A DNA stretch of 64,000 bases, taken from Luteolibacter sp. SL250 (lineage in GTDB: Bacteria; Verrucomicrobiota; Verrucomicrobiia; Verrucomicrobiales; Akkermansiaceae). Positions 46,874 through 56,094 of the stretch are shown in pieces; within the stretch, counting starts at the first letter, position 1, and every line of letters starts with the position of its first letter. The translations under genes were made by a program, and so were the position numbers. The notes beneath the pieces were generated by a model. It made no database searches and had not been told where the DNA came from. It was given only the letters and a program-made list of their open reading frames with translations. The stretch spans positions 2,418,001 to 2,482,000 of the forward strand of contig NZ_CP113054.1 in the NCBI RefSeq assembly GCF_026625605.1. The letters run 5' to 3'.

Positions 46874-49800
46874 TTCAACTCCTGCGCCGTCCAGAAGGCG
46901 GTGCGGCCGGAGTGCGCGGCGCGGACCTCCTTTACCTGCCCACTGGTGACGGCGGGAGCCTGGTTGCCGAACTGGCCGCGGATGTAGGTGAGGATGTCCG
47001 CGGTCTGCTGGTCATCCAGACCCATCGGCGGCATTGGCATCGGGGTGGTGGCGCCGAACTCCTTGCCATTCACCTTGATGGGGCCGGTGAGACCGTGGAG
47101 GAGGATGCGGATGGGAATGGAAACGTCCACCGCTCCGACCCATTCATTCGGGGTGAGCGGGGGATAGACTCCGGGCAATCCCTTGCCGTCCGGTTGGTGG
47201 CAGTTCAGGCAGAGGGATTCGTAGATCTGCTTTCCGGGATGGGCCGCTTCCTTCCGGTCACCGGTGAACTGGCGGAGATAGGCGACCTGTCCGTCGAGGA
47301 GCTTCAGGGTGCTGCTTGCCAAGGCAGGCTCCCACAGCGGGCGGAGTTTCTTCACGGCCTGCTTCACCGCGTAGTCGATGTGGCGGTCGCGCGGATGCTC
47401 CAGTGCCTCGAGCGGGCCTTTCACCAACTGGGGATCATTCGCTGCCGCGGCACAGGCGACGATGGCTTCCAACCGGATCCGGGGATCATCGTGGGAACAG
47501 AGCCGGATGAGGGAGGGGACGGCATCCTTATGCGTGACGGCCCAGTCGCCGAGCAGTCGCGCGCCGTAGGCGGTGACGAGTGGGTTCTCCGAGTCGAGGA
47601 GCTGCCGGAGAATCCCGGCATCATAGCGGTCATGTGCCTGGTGGAGGGAGGCGGCCTCCAGCAGCAGATGGTCCGCCTGCGGGTCATGGCGGGTGGACTT
47701 GATGAACTTCGCGGCGGCGGGAAGTACTTCGGCGGCGGGCTTTTCCCCCAGCAGGCGGCGCACCTGATAGCGGGTCCAGCGTTCCGGTGAGCGGAGCTGT
47801 TCCAGCAGTTCCGGAATGGACATGGAGGAAAGGTCCGGCTGCTTCACCGGGGGCAGGGCCTTCGCGGAGATGCGCCAGATCCGCCCGTGCACCCGGTCGC
47901 GGCGCGGGTCCGCGTAGCTTGCCTGGTAGTGGCCGATCACCGGGTTCAGCCAATCCGCCAGATAGATCCCTCCATCCGGGCCGATGCCGACGTCCACCGG
48001 GCGGAAGGAATTGTCGGCGGACTTCAGCAGGCGGGGCAGTTGCTTGCTGGTGAAGCCGGAGGCGTCCTCCGTGAGCCGGTGCAGTTCCACGACGGAGCCG
48101 AAGTAGCCGCCGATGAGGGCGGTGCCCTGAAGGTCCTGCGGCAGCGCCTTGGTCCCGATGATATCCAGTGCGGTGGTTTTCGGGCTGCTCTCGAACAGGT
48201 TTGCCACGGAGTGGTAGTCATCCGGATCCGGGATATCGATCAGGCCGGGAAGGGAGAAGTAGCCGTGGGGGCGGTCGCCGGACTTGTGGAACGGGCGGAA
48301 CCAGTCGTCGAAGACCACGCCCCAGCAGTTGTGCCCGGCCGCACCGCCATTGAAGTAGGGTGTGAGCTTCAGCGTGCGCGGGTTGAATTTCCACACACCC
48401 GCCTTGTCCAGCCGGGCGATGCCGTGCGGAGTCTCCACGCGGGAGAACGCATGCAGGCCCTGCGTGAACCACAGGCAGCCGTCCGGACCACGGCTGACGG
48501 AATTGACAAGCTGGTGCGTGTCCCCGATGCCGAAGCCGCTCAGGATGACCTTCGTTTCATCCGCCTTTCCATCGCCGTCCGTATCTCGGAGATAGAGAAT
48601 CTGGTCGAAATCACAGACATACAGTCCGCCGTCGCCGGGTTCCACGCCCTGCACCATGGTCAGACCTTCGGCGAAGCGGTGGGACTTGTCCGCCCTGCCG
48701 TCGCCATCCGTGTCCTCCAGCACGAGGATGTAGTCGCCGGGATGCTGGCCGGGCAGGGTATGCGGGTAGGTGGGGGAGCAGGCGACATAGAGGCGGCCCT
48801 TTTCATCCCAGGAAAACTGGACTGGCTTTGACACGCCTAACTTCTCGTCCGCGAAGAGGTTGATCTGGTAGCCATCGGCGAGGGTGAACTTCGCCATCTG
48901 TTCCTCCGGTGTAAGAGGGGGTACCGTTTCCACGGCGGGCGGCGCGGGGGCAGGGGAGGGAGCTGATACGGTGGAGCCGCTGGCGGTGGCATGGATCTCC
49001 GCATCCCGCGCGGCGATGAGCGGCTTGAGCGACTCGAAGGCGGCGCGGAGCGACGGAGCGTCCACCGAGGATTTGCCGAAGGGCCACTGCACGCGGTCGC
49101 CATAGACAAAGGACCAGTTCGCCGGACGCCAGCAGTCGAACCACAGGCGGTTCTTTTCCACGATGAGGGCGGTCAGCTGGGCACCCACCAGATGGTCGGT
49201 GGCACCGAGTTGGCCGGTCACGGCGTGGGCCACGGTTTCCAGGCCCTTGTCCGTGAGATGGACGCCGTTTTCGGTGAGGCGTTCCTTGCGTCCGGAGAGT
49301 GGGGTGAAAAGATCCACGAAGATCGCGCCGCGTTGTTCGGCGATGCCGCGGATGGCGTCCGTGTAGGCTTTCAGGTCCTGGTTCCGTTGGGAAAGGTCCG
49401 GTGCCAGCGGAAGCAGCGGCTTTTCAAACGGGGTGGGGGAAAGCAGGACGAGACGCGGCGTGACGGCGGCGAACTGGTCCAGCAGGCGGTGGTAGGCGGC
49501 GGTGAACTGAGGAAGCTTCTCCACTCCGTCCAGCGCCTCCATCTGGCCGAACTGGAGGATGGCGGCGGTGGCACCCGCCGCGCGGAGCTGGCTCTCCCAG
49601 GAGCCGAAGTTCAGGTCCCGCCACTGTTCATAGACGGTGTCCCCTTCCCATGCCATGGAGCGGAAGACGGGCTTTTTCGCGGCGTGGACTGTGGCGAGCG
49701 CGGCTTCCAGCGTGCCCGATTTCTGCTCCCGGGCGAGGTTGGTCTGGCCGGCGAAGATGATGACCTCATTCTCCGCCGGCTCGAACTTTCCCGCCGTCCA

Positions 49801-50490
49801 CGGCGAGGGCTTTCCCCCGGCCAGCGCCGGATCGCCGAAGCGTTCCATGACCCGTCCCTGGTCCGGGGTGATGTGGTCCGGCAGGGCGTCCAGCATCAGG
49901 TTGCGGAAGGAGATGACCGCCTTGCAGTCGCCGTGGATCTGCAGGCCGATCTTTCCGCTGAGAGGGATCTGCGGATCTTTCTCGGTGTAGGAGATGGTCT
50001 CGGTGCCATTGACGAAAAGGCGGACGCGGTCGCCCTCCGCGCGGATCTCATAGCGGTTCCACTCGCCGGGTTTCTCCAGCGTGGCGACCAATTTCTCATC
50101 CGCTGTGGCGAGGTTCTTCTTCCTGCGGGACTCGTCGTAGAGCGAGCCGGTGTATTTGGCCCCGCCGATGTCCGCCTGGTAGCCGATCATCTCGTTCGAC
50201 GGGTTGTCGATGCGCTGGCTGTGGAACTGGACGCCGCCGTTGATGAAGCCATCCGTTCCAGTGAGCTTGTATTCGAAGGTGAGGACGAAGTTCCTGTAGT
50301 CCTTCTTCGTGACGAGGAATTCGTTCTTCGGATTCCCCTCCATGGAGCCGCCGGTGATCGCGCCGTCCTCCACCCGCCAGACACCGGCCGTGCCTTCCCA
50401 CCCGTCGAGGGTCTTGCCATCGAAAATGGCGACCGGAGCTGCGGAGAGTAGGGAAGGGAGGGTGAGGAAAAGAAAGAGGCTGCGGGGCAT
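46870..50490 (-). CDS. PVC-type multidomain heme protein: DUF1080, SGNH hydrolase, dehydrogenase-like propeller, HEAT and cytochrome c
   Basis: This 1206-residue exported protein (signal to about residue 17) strings several modules together. Residues about 18-205 form a 3-keto-disaccharide hydrolase (DUF1080) domain (IFDGKTLDGWEGTAGVWRVEDGAITGG, FVLTFEYKL, GGVQFHSQRI, YEIRAEGDRVRLFVNG). About 235-440 is an SGNH-like domain (VIIFAGQTN, and TENGVHLTDKG near its end). About 530-880 is a beta-propeller of the verrucomicrobial/planctomycete membrane-bound dehydrogenase type (EKGRLYVACSPTYP, GDGRADKSHRFAEGL, GIGPDGGIYLADWLNPVIGH). A HEAT-repeat region (about 905-1080) follows, then a C-terminal cytochrome c domain with CLNCHQPDGKGLPGVYPPL. 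Likely a carbohydrate-related surface oxidation or binding system; the reaction is inference. Confidence 0.93.
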   Translation of the reverse strand: MPRSLFLFLTLPSLLSAAPVAIFDGKTLDGWEGTAGVWRVEDGAITGGSMEGNPKNEFLVTKKDYRNFVLTFEYKLTGTDGFINGGVQFHSQRIDNPSNEMIGYQADIGGAKYTGSLYDESRRKKNLATADEKLVATLEKPGEWNRYEIRAEGDRVRLFVNGTETISYTEKDPQIPLSGKIGLQIHGDCKAVISFRNLMLDALPDHITPDQGRVMERFGDPALAGGKPSPWTAGKFEPAENEVIIFAGQTNLAREQKSGTLEAALATVHAAKKPVFRSMAWEGDTVYEQWRDLNFGSWESQLRAAGATAAILQFGQMEALDGVEKLPQFTAAYHRLLDQFAAVTPRLVLLSPTPFEKPLLPLAPDLSQRNQDLKAYTDAIRGIAEQRGAIFVDLFTPLSGRKERLTENGVHLTDKGLETVAHAVTGQLGATDHLVGAQLTALIVEKNRLWFDCWRPANWSFVYGDRVQWPFGKSSVDAPSLRAAFESLKPLIAARDAEIHATASGSTVSAPSPAPAPPAVETVPPLTPEEQMAKFTLADGYQINLFADEKLGVSKPVQFSWDEKGRLYVACSPTYPHTLPGQHPGDYILVLEDTDGDGRADKSHRFAEGLTMVQGVEPGDGGLYVCDFDQILYLRDTDGDGKADETKVILSGFGIGDTHQLVNSVSRGPDGCLWFTQGLHAFSRVETPHGIARLDKAGVWKFNPRTLKLTPYFNGGAAGHNCWGVVFDDWFRPFHKSGDRPHGYFSLPGLIDIPDPDDYHSVANLFESSPKTTALDIIGTKALPQDLQGTALIGGYFGSVVELHRLTEDASGFTSKQLPRLLKSADNSFRPVDVGIGPDGGIYLADWLNPVIGHYQASYADPRRDRVHGRIWRISAKALPPVKQPDLSSMSIPELLEQLRSPERWTRYQVRRLLGEKPAAEVLPAAAKFIKSTRHDPQADHLLLEAASLHQAHDRYDAGILRQLLDSENPLVTAYGARLLGDWAVTHKDAVPSLIRLCSHDDPRIRLEAIVACAAAANDPQLVKGPLEALEHPRDRHIDYAVKQAVKKLRPLWEPALASSTLKLLDGQVAYLRQFTGDRKEAAHPGKQIYESLCLNCHQPDGKGLPGVYPPLTPNEWVGAVDVSIPIRILLHGLTGPIKVNGKEFGATTPMPMPPMGLDDQQTADILTYIRGQFGNQAPAVTSGQVKEVRAAHSGRTAFWTAQELK

Positions 50491-50533
50491 CTCGGCGGAT
50501 ACGCGGGAGCATCGCCGCGGATTTCAGGGAAAA

Positions 50534-50684
50534 GTAAGGAGGGCGGACATTGCGGCTTTGCCGCTATGTCCGCTTCGCTCCCATTCTTGTCCGCCGGCTG
50601 CAATGGGAACCTATAGTAATGGGAAGATACGGTGGCTATGGGTTCCGGTTGCAGCCGGGACACAAGAGTGTGCCCTCTCCTTAC
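50534..50684. repeat. Dispersed palindromic intergenic repeat, copy C
   Basis: It begins GTAAGGAGGGCGGACATTGC and ends GAGTGTGCCCTCTCCTTAC. A hairpin at 50545-50556/50560-50571 pairs 11 of 12 bases around TTT and matches the copy B hairpin. A GGGTTCCGGTTGCAGCCGG segment is shared with copy A. It lies between the divergent starts of the 1206-aa gene and the ABM gene. Confidence 0.75.
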
Positions 50685-50733
50685 TCTATATATGATGCTT
50701 GCGGGGTTTGCTGCCACGGACACACTCTGTCCC

Positions 50734-51030
50734 ATGATTTCCCTATTGATCACGGTCGAGGTGAACCCGGAGCGGGTGGATGATTTCGCGCGCTTCATCA
50801 CGGAGGAAGCCGCGGACTGCATCGCCAATGAACCCGGTTGCCGCCAGTTCACCGTCTCCCGCAGCGTTGACCAGCCGAACGTATTCACCCTCGCCGAATT
50901 TTATGACGACATGGCAGCGCTGGAGGCCCACCGCCTCACGCCCCATTTCATCCTGTTCCAGGAACGGGTGAAGGAATTCGACCTCATCGTCGGAAAATCG
51001 TCCGTGCTGGGTGAAGTGATCCACGCGTGA
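50734..51030 (+). CDS. ABM (antibiotic biosynthesis monooxygenase-like) domain protein
   Basis: The start at 50734 (MISLLITVEVNPERVDDFARF) gives 98 residues forming a single ferredoxin-like ABM domain. Landmarks are the FITEEAADCIANEPGCRQFTVSRS segment with the conserved EPGC, VFTLAEFYDDMAALEAHRLTPHFILF and the closing strand. The family includes monooxygenases and quinone-linked enzymes such as YgiN. The ORF track upstream of 50734 is open only because it crosses the dispersed repeat. The stop overlaps the DUF3293 gene start (TGATG). Confidence 0.88.
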   Translation: MISLLITVEVNPERVDDFARFITEEAADCIANEPGCRQFTVSRSVDQPNVFTLAEFYDDMAALEAHRLTPHFILFQERVKEFDLIVGKSSVLGEVIHA

Positions 51031-51434
51031 TGATGGATCTGCGGGAGAGATACCCGGGCTACTTCGGGGCGAAGCTGGATGCGACGCCCCCGCCCGGCGG
51101 CTATCCGCAGGAGTTCTGGGTGATCACCGCCTGCGATCCGAATGGAGAGGAACTTGATCCGCACCAGAACGCGGAAAGGACGGTCCGCTTTGAAGCGGAG
51201 CTATCTTCGGCGGGTTTGGTTCACTTTCCGGTGACGGGCTATGACCCGGACGGGATCCACCGCGAACCGGGATTCGGCATCATCTGTGATGCGCGGGAAG
51301 CCATGTGTCTGGGGCGGAAATGGGAGCAGGTGGCGGTTTTTCACATCAAGGACGGGGAAGGGTGGCTCGTATTCTGTTCGGAGAATGAAGAGCGCTTCCA
51401 TCTGCGGACCTGGGAGGAGATGGCGGGAGGTTAG
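51030..51434 (+). CDS. DUF3293 domain protein
   Basis: This 134-residue protein begins with ATG at 51030, which overlaps the TGA stop of the ABM gene; a GTG at 51027 is an alternative. DUF3293 features are FWVITACDPNGEELDPHQNAERT, the middle HFPVTGYDPDGIHREPGFGIICDAREAMCLGRKWEQVAVFHIKDGEGWLVF, and a short C-terminus. The function of the family is not established. It pairs with the ABM gene on the plus strand and converges with the HEAT-like gene, whose stop is 8 bases away. Confidence 0.85.
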   Translation: MMDLRERYPGYFGAKLDATPPPGGYPQEFWVITACDPNGEELDPHQNAERTVRFEAELSSAGLVHFPVTGYDPDGIHREPGFGIICDAREAMCLGRKWEQVAVFHIKDGEGWLVFCSENEERFHLRTWEEMAGG

Positions 51435-51442
51435 AGGATGCG

Positions 51443-53056
51443 TCACTCCGCACTCTCCAGCAGGAATTTCAGTTCCCTGGCCGCCCAATGTCTTTTCGCC
51501 AGTTCGTTGCGGAAAGGATAGCTCATGACGAGTTCCAGCAATCGGGCCTTCCTGTCGGACGGCAGATGAGAGTATGTGGATCGTTCGGTTCCGGCCCATT
51601 TCCAAAAGATGTGGGGGAAACGGGGATCGAGCTGCGCGGAGGGGGAGAGCAGCAGGACTTCCAATCCATCCCATTTCGAGAAACAGGAGACTTGGTTCAA
51701 GAGAAACGACCGAATATCCGGGGATGCTTCGAGAATTTCCTGATTCTCCAACACATGAGGCCCCAGTTGCCGTGGGATGCGGGCGAGTCGCATGCGAATG
51801 GCCTTTCCGCTCTGGGGGGAATCCCATGCCCCGGGCGAAAAGGCCCAAGGGAGGTTTGCTTCGATCCACTCCGGAGAAAGTGCGAGGATTGCCGCTTTCT
51901 TGATTGCAGGGACGGGTGACGACAACCTTTCGAGGGCCACTTCATGCGCAACTGCGGGAGCTGTCTCGCTTAATCCTGCCAGTGCTGTCGGTGAATCCGA
52001 TCCCTCCGCAAGCTGGTGGAGGTAATGTTGCGTGAAATCCATGGGAGACAGCCTCTTGAGATGGAATCGGGCGAAGTCCCGCAGACTGCGGCTGCGGGAG
52101 GAAAGCAACTCCACCAGTCGCGGGATGGCTTCGGCCGGTGAGTGTTGGAGGAAATGTTCCATCCAAATGCGGACGACTGATGCCACGCGGGAAGTGGAGG
52201 CGATTCTTTCCACCTCCTCTTTCTCCTGCCCTGAGAGATGGGGAAAGATACGGGTCAGATGGAAGGTGATCGCCAGACGGTTTCTGCTGCGGATGAGCGC
52301 CATCCTCAATAGGAGTCCGGGCATCTTCGCCTCCGGATCGAGCAGGGACAGATAAAGGCGTTGTTGCTTGGGAGGGGCACTCCTCCAGACCTCCAGCCAC
52401 AAGTCATCGTTGACCGTTGAGCTGAGAAGTCGGACCCAGGTATCAGGCAGATCTCTTTCGTCCAACCTCCCGCAGTCCCGGAAATGGATGGCGAGTGGAA
52501 GCAGAAGCAGTCGCTCCTTAGGCTCCAAATGGCTGATGGATGAGGGAATCGCTTTGGTCGCCGCTGCGCGGATCGGGCGAACCCAGTCGTTCGCACGCAC
52601 CATCAACAGACAGGTCTCCAGCAAAGGCGGCAATTGATCCACGAATGACAGCGCTTTCTCCCTCAATTTTCCTGAGTGGTGGCATAGCGCGATGAGAATG
52701 TGGGCGGGGGAAGGGAACGCGGCCTCCGCTCCTCCGGTGAGGCGCCTGAAAATATCCTGAAGGCTGAAGGTGTCTGTCGGTAGAACCCTAGGCCCGGGAC
52801 AGCGCACCCAGGAGCGGATGGATTGATCCATGGCAGGCCATGCGGTGACGGGGAGGCGTTCCGCGAGCTGCAGGAAAGTTGCGGATGCGTCGCTCCAAGC
52901 TTTCTTGTTCGCAGAGGGCCACAAGATCCCCGCGAAATCCGGAAGAGCCTCCTGCGGATCCGCTCCGGCGATGAGCTGGTGGTCCGGGGCACCCGGCCCG
53001 CGTGTCCCGCCGCCGTCACAAATTGCCAGGATCGCTTCGTGTAACTCGTGGTTCAT
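51443..53056 (-). CDS. HEAT/armadillo-like repeat protein, unknown function
   Basis: I do not recognise a specific family. The start at 53056 (MNHELHEAILAICDGG) gives 537 residues with no signal peptide or membrane segment. Almost the whole protein is alpha-helical with repeating helical pairs, e.g. AIPRLVELLSSRSRSLRDFARFHLKRL, AVAHEVALERLSSPVPAIKKAAILALS and WVRPIRAAATKAIPSSISHL, which look like HEAT repeats. It is unusually rich in Leu, Arg, Pro and Trp. HEAT proteins act as protein-binding scaffolds. It is divergent from the dehydrogenase gene at 53146 (90 bases between starts). Confidence 0.75.
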   Translation of the reverse strand: MNHELHEAILAICDGGGTRGPGAPDHQLIAGADPQEALPDFAGILWPSANKKAWSDASATFLQLAERLPVTAWPAMDQSIRSWVRCPGPRVLPTDTFSLQDIFRRLTGGAEAAFPSPAHILIALCHHSGKLREKALSFVDQLPPLLETCLLMVRANDWVRPIRAAATKAIPSSISHLEPKERLLLLPLAIHFRDCGRLDERDLPDTWVRLLSSTVNDDLWLEVWRSAPPKQQRLYLSLLDPEAKMPGLLLRMALIRSRNRLAITFHLTRIFPHLSGQEKEEVERIASTSRVASVVRIWMEHFLQHSPAEAIPRLVELLSSRSRSLRDFARFHLKRLSPMDFTQHYLHQLAEGSDSPTALAGLSETAPAVAHEVALERLSSPVPAIKKAAILALSPEWIEANLPWAFSPGAWDSPQSGKAIRMRLARIPRQLGPHVLENQEILEASPDIRSFLLNQVSCFSKWDGLEVLLLSPSAQLDPRFPHIFWKWAGTERSTYSHLPSDRKARLLELVMSYPFRNELAKRHWAARELKFLLESAE

Positions 53057-53145
53057 TGGCAGGCTGAACGGAGTAATTGTTTTGGATTCTTTTGGCAAAA
53101 ACTTCCGGTTGCATGAAACCTCGTGACCCGACACATTCCGCTGCA

Positions 53146-54054
53146 ATGAAAGATTCCCGTATTGGATTTGTTGGAGTGGGGCGGATGGGGGCGAACATGG
53201 CCCGCCGTCTGGCGGACCTGGGATACAAGATCTCCTCGGTGTATGACCGCCATGCTCCTTCAGCACATGCACTGGCGATCGAGCTGGGAGCCACCGCGGT
53301 GGAATCCCTGGCGGATGTGAGCGCGGCGAGTGATGTTATTTTCACCGTGGTGACGGATGATGCGGCCATGCACGGCATCTTCACCGGGGACGGCTCGCTG
53401 CTTTCCGTGCCGGTGGACGGAAAGCTTTTCATCAACTGCGCGACGGTGAGTCCCGCCTCACATGAGGAAGCGGCGGCGGCGGCGAAAGCCGGAGGGGCGG
53501 ACACGCTCGCGGCCAGCATGGCATCCAGCATCACCCAGGCGCGGCAGGGCACGCTCTATCTCATGATCGGTGGCGGACAGGCCGTTTTCGACCGGGCGAA
53601 GGAGCTGCTGGATGATATATCTTCCTCCCTGAAATATGTGGGTCCGGTGGGCAACGCGGCGAAGGTGAAGGCACTGGTGAACATGGTGATGAACATCAAC
53701 ACCGCCGGTCTTGCGGAAGGGTTGGGCCTGGGCGTGGCGCTGGGGCTGGACCCCGTCCTGCTGAAGGAGATTTTCTCCCAGACCGGTGCGAACTCCCGCG
53801 TGCTGGAGACGGATGGGGATGACATGATTTCCCGGGAGCACGACGTGTTTTTCTCCGCCTCCCACGCGGCGAAGGACAGTGGCATTGCGAATGCTCTCGC
53901 TCATTCCGTGAACATCGGCGTTCCGCTTTCCGAAGCGACCCAGGCCCAGTACCAGCGGCTCACTGACATGGGGCTTGGCGAGCTGGACAAATCCGGCGTG
54001 GCGGAACTGACCTTCCCGGACAGGGGCGGCGCGAACCTCAACCAAAAATCATGA
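53146..54054 (+). CDS. 3-hydroxyisobutyrate dehydrogenase-like NAD(P) oxidoreductase
   Basis: The start at 53146 (MKDSRIGFVGVGRMGANMA) gives 302 residues and places the dinucleotide motif GxGxxG at about 7-12; an ATG at 53113 is less likely. The protein has the beta-hydroxyacid dehydrogenase order: N-terminal Rossmann domain, SSIT(Q)ARQGTLYLMIGGG, then the helical domain with the catalytic Lys in GNAAKVKALVNMVMNINTAGLAEGLGLG. The substrate could be 3-hydroxyisobutyrate (valine breakdown) or another 3-hydroxyacid. The next gene starts within its stop (ATGA). A branched-chain amino acid transporter lies downstream, which fits valine use. Confidence 0.9.
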   Translation: MKDSRIGFVGVGRMGANMARRLADLGYKISSVYDRHAPSAHALAIELGATAVESLADVSAASDVIFTVVTDDAAMHGIFTGDGSLLSVPVDGKLFINCATVSPASHEEAAAAAKAGGADTLAASMASSITQARQGTLYLMIGGGQAVFDRAKELLDDISSSLKYVGPVGNAAKVKALVNMVMNINTAGLAEGLGLGVALGLDPVLLKEIFSQTGANSRVLETDGDDMISREHDVFFSASHAAKDSGIANALAHSVNIGVPLSEATQAQYQRLTDMGLGELDKSGVAELTFPDRGGANLNQKS

Positions 54055-54779
54055 CCACCAGCGAAATCCGCAACTCCGCCGGTGAGCGGATCGATGTCTC
54101 CTACCACCTGGGCCAGAAGCTCGGCTCGCTGGTCATCCTGGGCCACGGCGTGACCGGGAACAAGGACCGTCCGCTGCTGGTCGCCGTGGCGAAGGGACTG
54201 GCGGAGCGTGGCTGGGCGTGCCTGCGCATTTCCTATTCCGGCAACGGTTCTTCCGAGGGGAGTTTCGGCGACTCCTGCATCACGAAGGAAGTCGGCGATC
54301 TCCAGTCGGTGATCCGCAGCGTGCCGCAGGAGGTCAATATCGCCTACATCGGCCACAGCATGGGCGGTGCCGTGGGGGTGATGACCGCCTCCCGGGACGC
54401 GCGCATCCGTGTGCTGGTGTCCCTCGCCGGGATGACCCACACGGCGGATTTCGCCAAGAGGGAGTTCGGAGACGTGACGCCGGGGCAGGGGAACATGTGG
54501 GATGAGCCGGAGCATCCGCTTTCGGAAACCTACTGGAACGATCTCACCTCCATCGGCAGCACGCTGGAGGCCGCCGCCCAGGTGATCCAGCCATGGCTGC
54601 TGGTCCACGGGGATGCGGATGATCTGGTGCCGATCAAGGATGGCGAGGACGCGTTCGCCGCCGCCACCTGTGGGAAGGAATGGCTCCCCATCGCCGGAGC
54701 GGGCCACGTTTTCGACGAGTCCACCTATCCCGTCATCGTGGAGGCGGTGGATGCCTGGCTGCGGAAGCACCTCGGTTAG
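54051..54779 (+). CDS. Alpha/beta hydrolase
   Basis: This 242-residue cytoplasmic protein starts in an ATGA overlap with the dehydrogenase. The oxyanion region is ILGHGVTGNKDRPLL, the nucleophile is Ser in GHSMGG at about residues 101-106, the catalytic acid is in VHGDADDLVP and the His in GAGHVFDE. The layout is like short esterases or acyl hydrolases of the Fes/BAAT-type. With a 3-hydroxyacid dehydrogenase upstream and liv genes downstream, an acyl-CoA or ester hydrolase in branched-chain catabolism is possible; the substrate is inference. Confidence 0.9.
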   Translation: MTTSEIRNSAGERIDVSYHLGQKLGSLVILGHGVTGNKDRPLLVAVAKGLAERGWACLRISYSGNGSSEGSFGDSCITKEVGDLQSVIRSVPQEVNIAYIGHSMGGAVGVMTASRDARIRVLVSLAGMTHTADFAKREFGDVTPGQGNMWDEPEHPLSETYWNDLTSIGSTLEAAAQVIQPWLLVHGDADDLVPIKDGEDAFAAATCGKEWLPIAGAGHVFDESTYPVIVEAVDAWLRKHLG

Positions 54780-54885
54780 GGAAAAGGGATACATTTACAG
54801 GGTACGAATTCTGCTTTGCTGTTGCGCTCACCGGGAGGGTTTCCCTAGACTCCCCGGCGAACCATCAGCCGCCGAATTTTCCCTT

Positions 54886-56034
54886 ATGAAACCCCGCACC
54901 TTCCTCGCGCTCACCGCCGCCACCGTCGCGTCCGCCGCCACCCTCGGCCTCACCGGATGCAAATCCGGGGGCGGGGACACCATCAAGATCGGCGAATTCG
55001 CCTCGCTGACGGGCAAGGAAGCCACCTTCGGAACCTCCTCCCATGAGGGGACCGTGCTGGCGATCGAGGAGATCAACGCGGCCGGCGGCGTGCTGGGCAA
55101 GCAGATCGAGCTGATCACGGAGGACAACCAGACGAAGGCGGGGGAAACCTCCAACGCGGTGAACAAGCTGATCTCGAAGGACGGCGTGGTGGCCATCATC
55201 GGTGAGGTGGCGTCCAGCCGCTCCATGGAGGCCGCCCCGATCTGCCAGGACAACAAGATCCCGATGATCACCCCGGCGTCCACCAACCCGACGGTGACCC
55301 AGGAGGGTGACTATATTTTCCGCGTGTGCTTCACGGATACCTTCCAGGGCGCCGCGCTGGCGAACTTCGCCAAGGGCACGCTCAACGCGAACAAGGTGGC
55401 CGTCCTCACCGACGTGACCAGCGACTACAGCAAGGGCCTGGCGAAGAGCTTCAAGGAAAAGTACACCTCCAGCGGCGGCACGCTGGGCATCGAGCTGGAC
55501 TTCAACGGCGGTGACAAGGATTTCAAGGGCCAGCTGACCGCGATCAAGGCGGACAATCCGGACGCCATCTTCCTCCCCGGCTACTACAATGATGTGGCCC
55601 TCATCTGCCGCCAAGCGAAGGATCTGGGCATCACCACCCCCATTTTCGGCGGTGACGGCTGGGAGAGCGAGGCGCTCCTCAGCATCGGCAAGGAGGCGAT
55701 GAACGGAAACTACTTCTCCACCCACTGCTCCGTCGAGCAGGGCACCCCGGAGATGGTCGCCTTTGTCGATGCCTATAAGAAGAAATACAACGGCAAGACC
55801 CCGGACGCCATGGCCGTGCTGGGCTATGACGCCGCGAAGGTGATGGCGGACGCCATCAAGCGCGCCGGTTCCGCGGACAGCGCGAAGATCCGCGACGCCA
55901 TCGCCGCCACCAAGGACTTCACCGGTGCCAGCGGCAGCTTCTCCCTCAACGAAAACCGGGACGCGGTGAAGGCCCTCGTCTTCATCAAGATCGAGAACGG
56001 GAAGTTCAACTACACCGCCACCGTCAACCCGTAA
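54886..56034 (+). CDS. livK: Branched-chain amino acid ABC transporter, substrate-binding lipoprotein
   Basis: The start at 54886 gives 382 residues with a lipoprotein signal (AATLGLTGCKSGG, Cys at about 25). The periplasmic-binding type 1 domain has IKIGEFASLTGKEATFGTSSHEGTVLAIEEINAAGGVLGKQIELITEDNQT, VVAIIGEVASSRSMEAAPICQ and IPMITPASTNPTVT. The last part has DAMAVLGYDAAKVMADAIKRAGS. It would catch leucine, isoleucine, valine or related amides and hand them to the LivHM channel. A 106-base gap separates it from the hydrolase, and a 60-base gap from livH, so it may have its own promoter. Confidence 0.95.
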   Translation: MKPRTFLALTAATVASAATLGLTGCKSGGGDTIKIGEFASLTGKEATFGTSSHEGTVLAIEEINAAGGVLGKQIELITEDNQTKAGETSNAVNKLISKDGVVAIIGEVASSRSMEAAPICQDNKIPMITPASTNPTVTQEGDYIFRVCFTDTFQGAALANFAKGTLNANKVAVLTDVTSDYSKGLAKSFKEKYTSSGGTLGIELDFNGGDKDFKGQLTAIKADNPDAIFLPGYYNDVALICRQAKDLGITTPIFGGDGWESEALLSIGKEAMNGNYFSTHCSVEQGTPEMVAFVDAYKKKYNGKTPDAMAVLGYDAAKVMADAIKRAGSADSAKIRDAIAATKDFTGASGSFSLNENRDAVKALVFIKIENGKFNYTATVNP

Positions 56035-56094
56035 CCGGCGGAGATCGCAAGCAGACCGAATCCACCGACCGAGCATACCGATCACCTGCCGACA

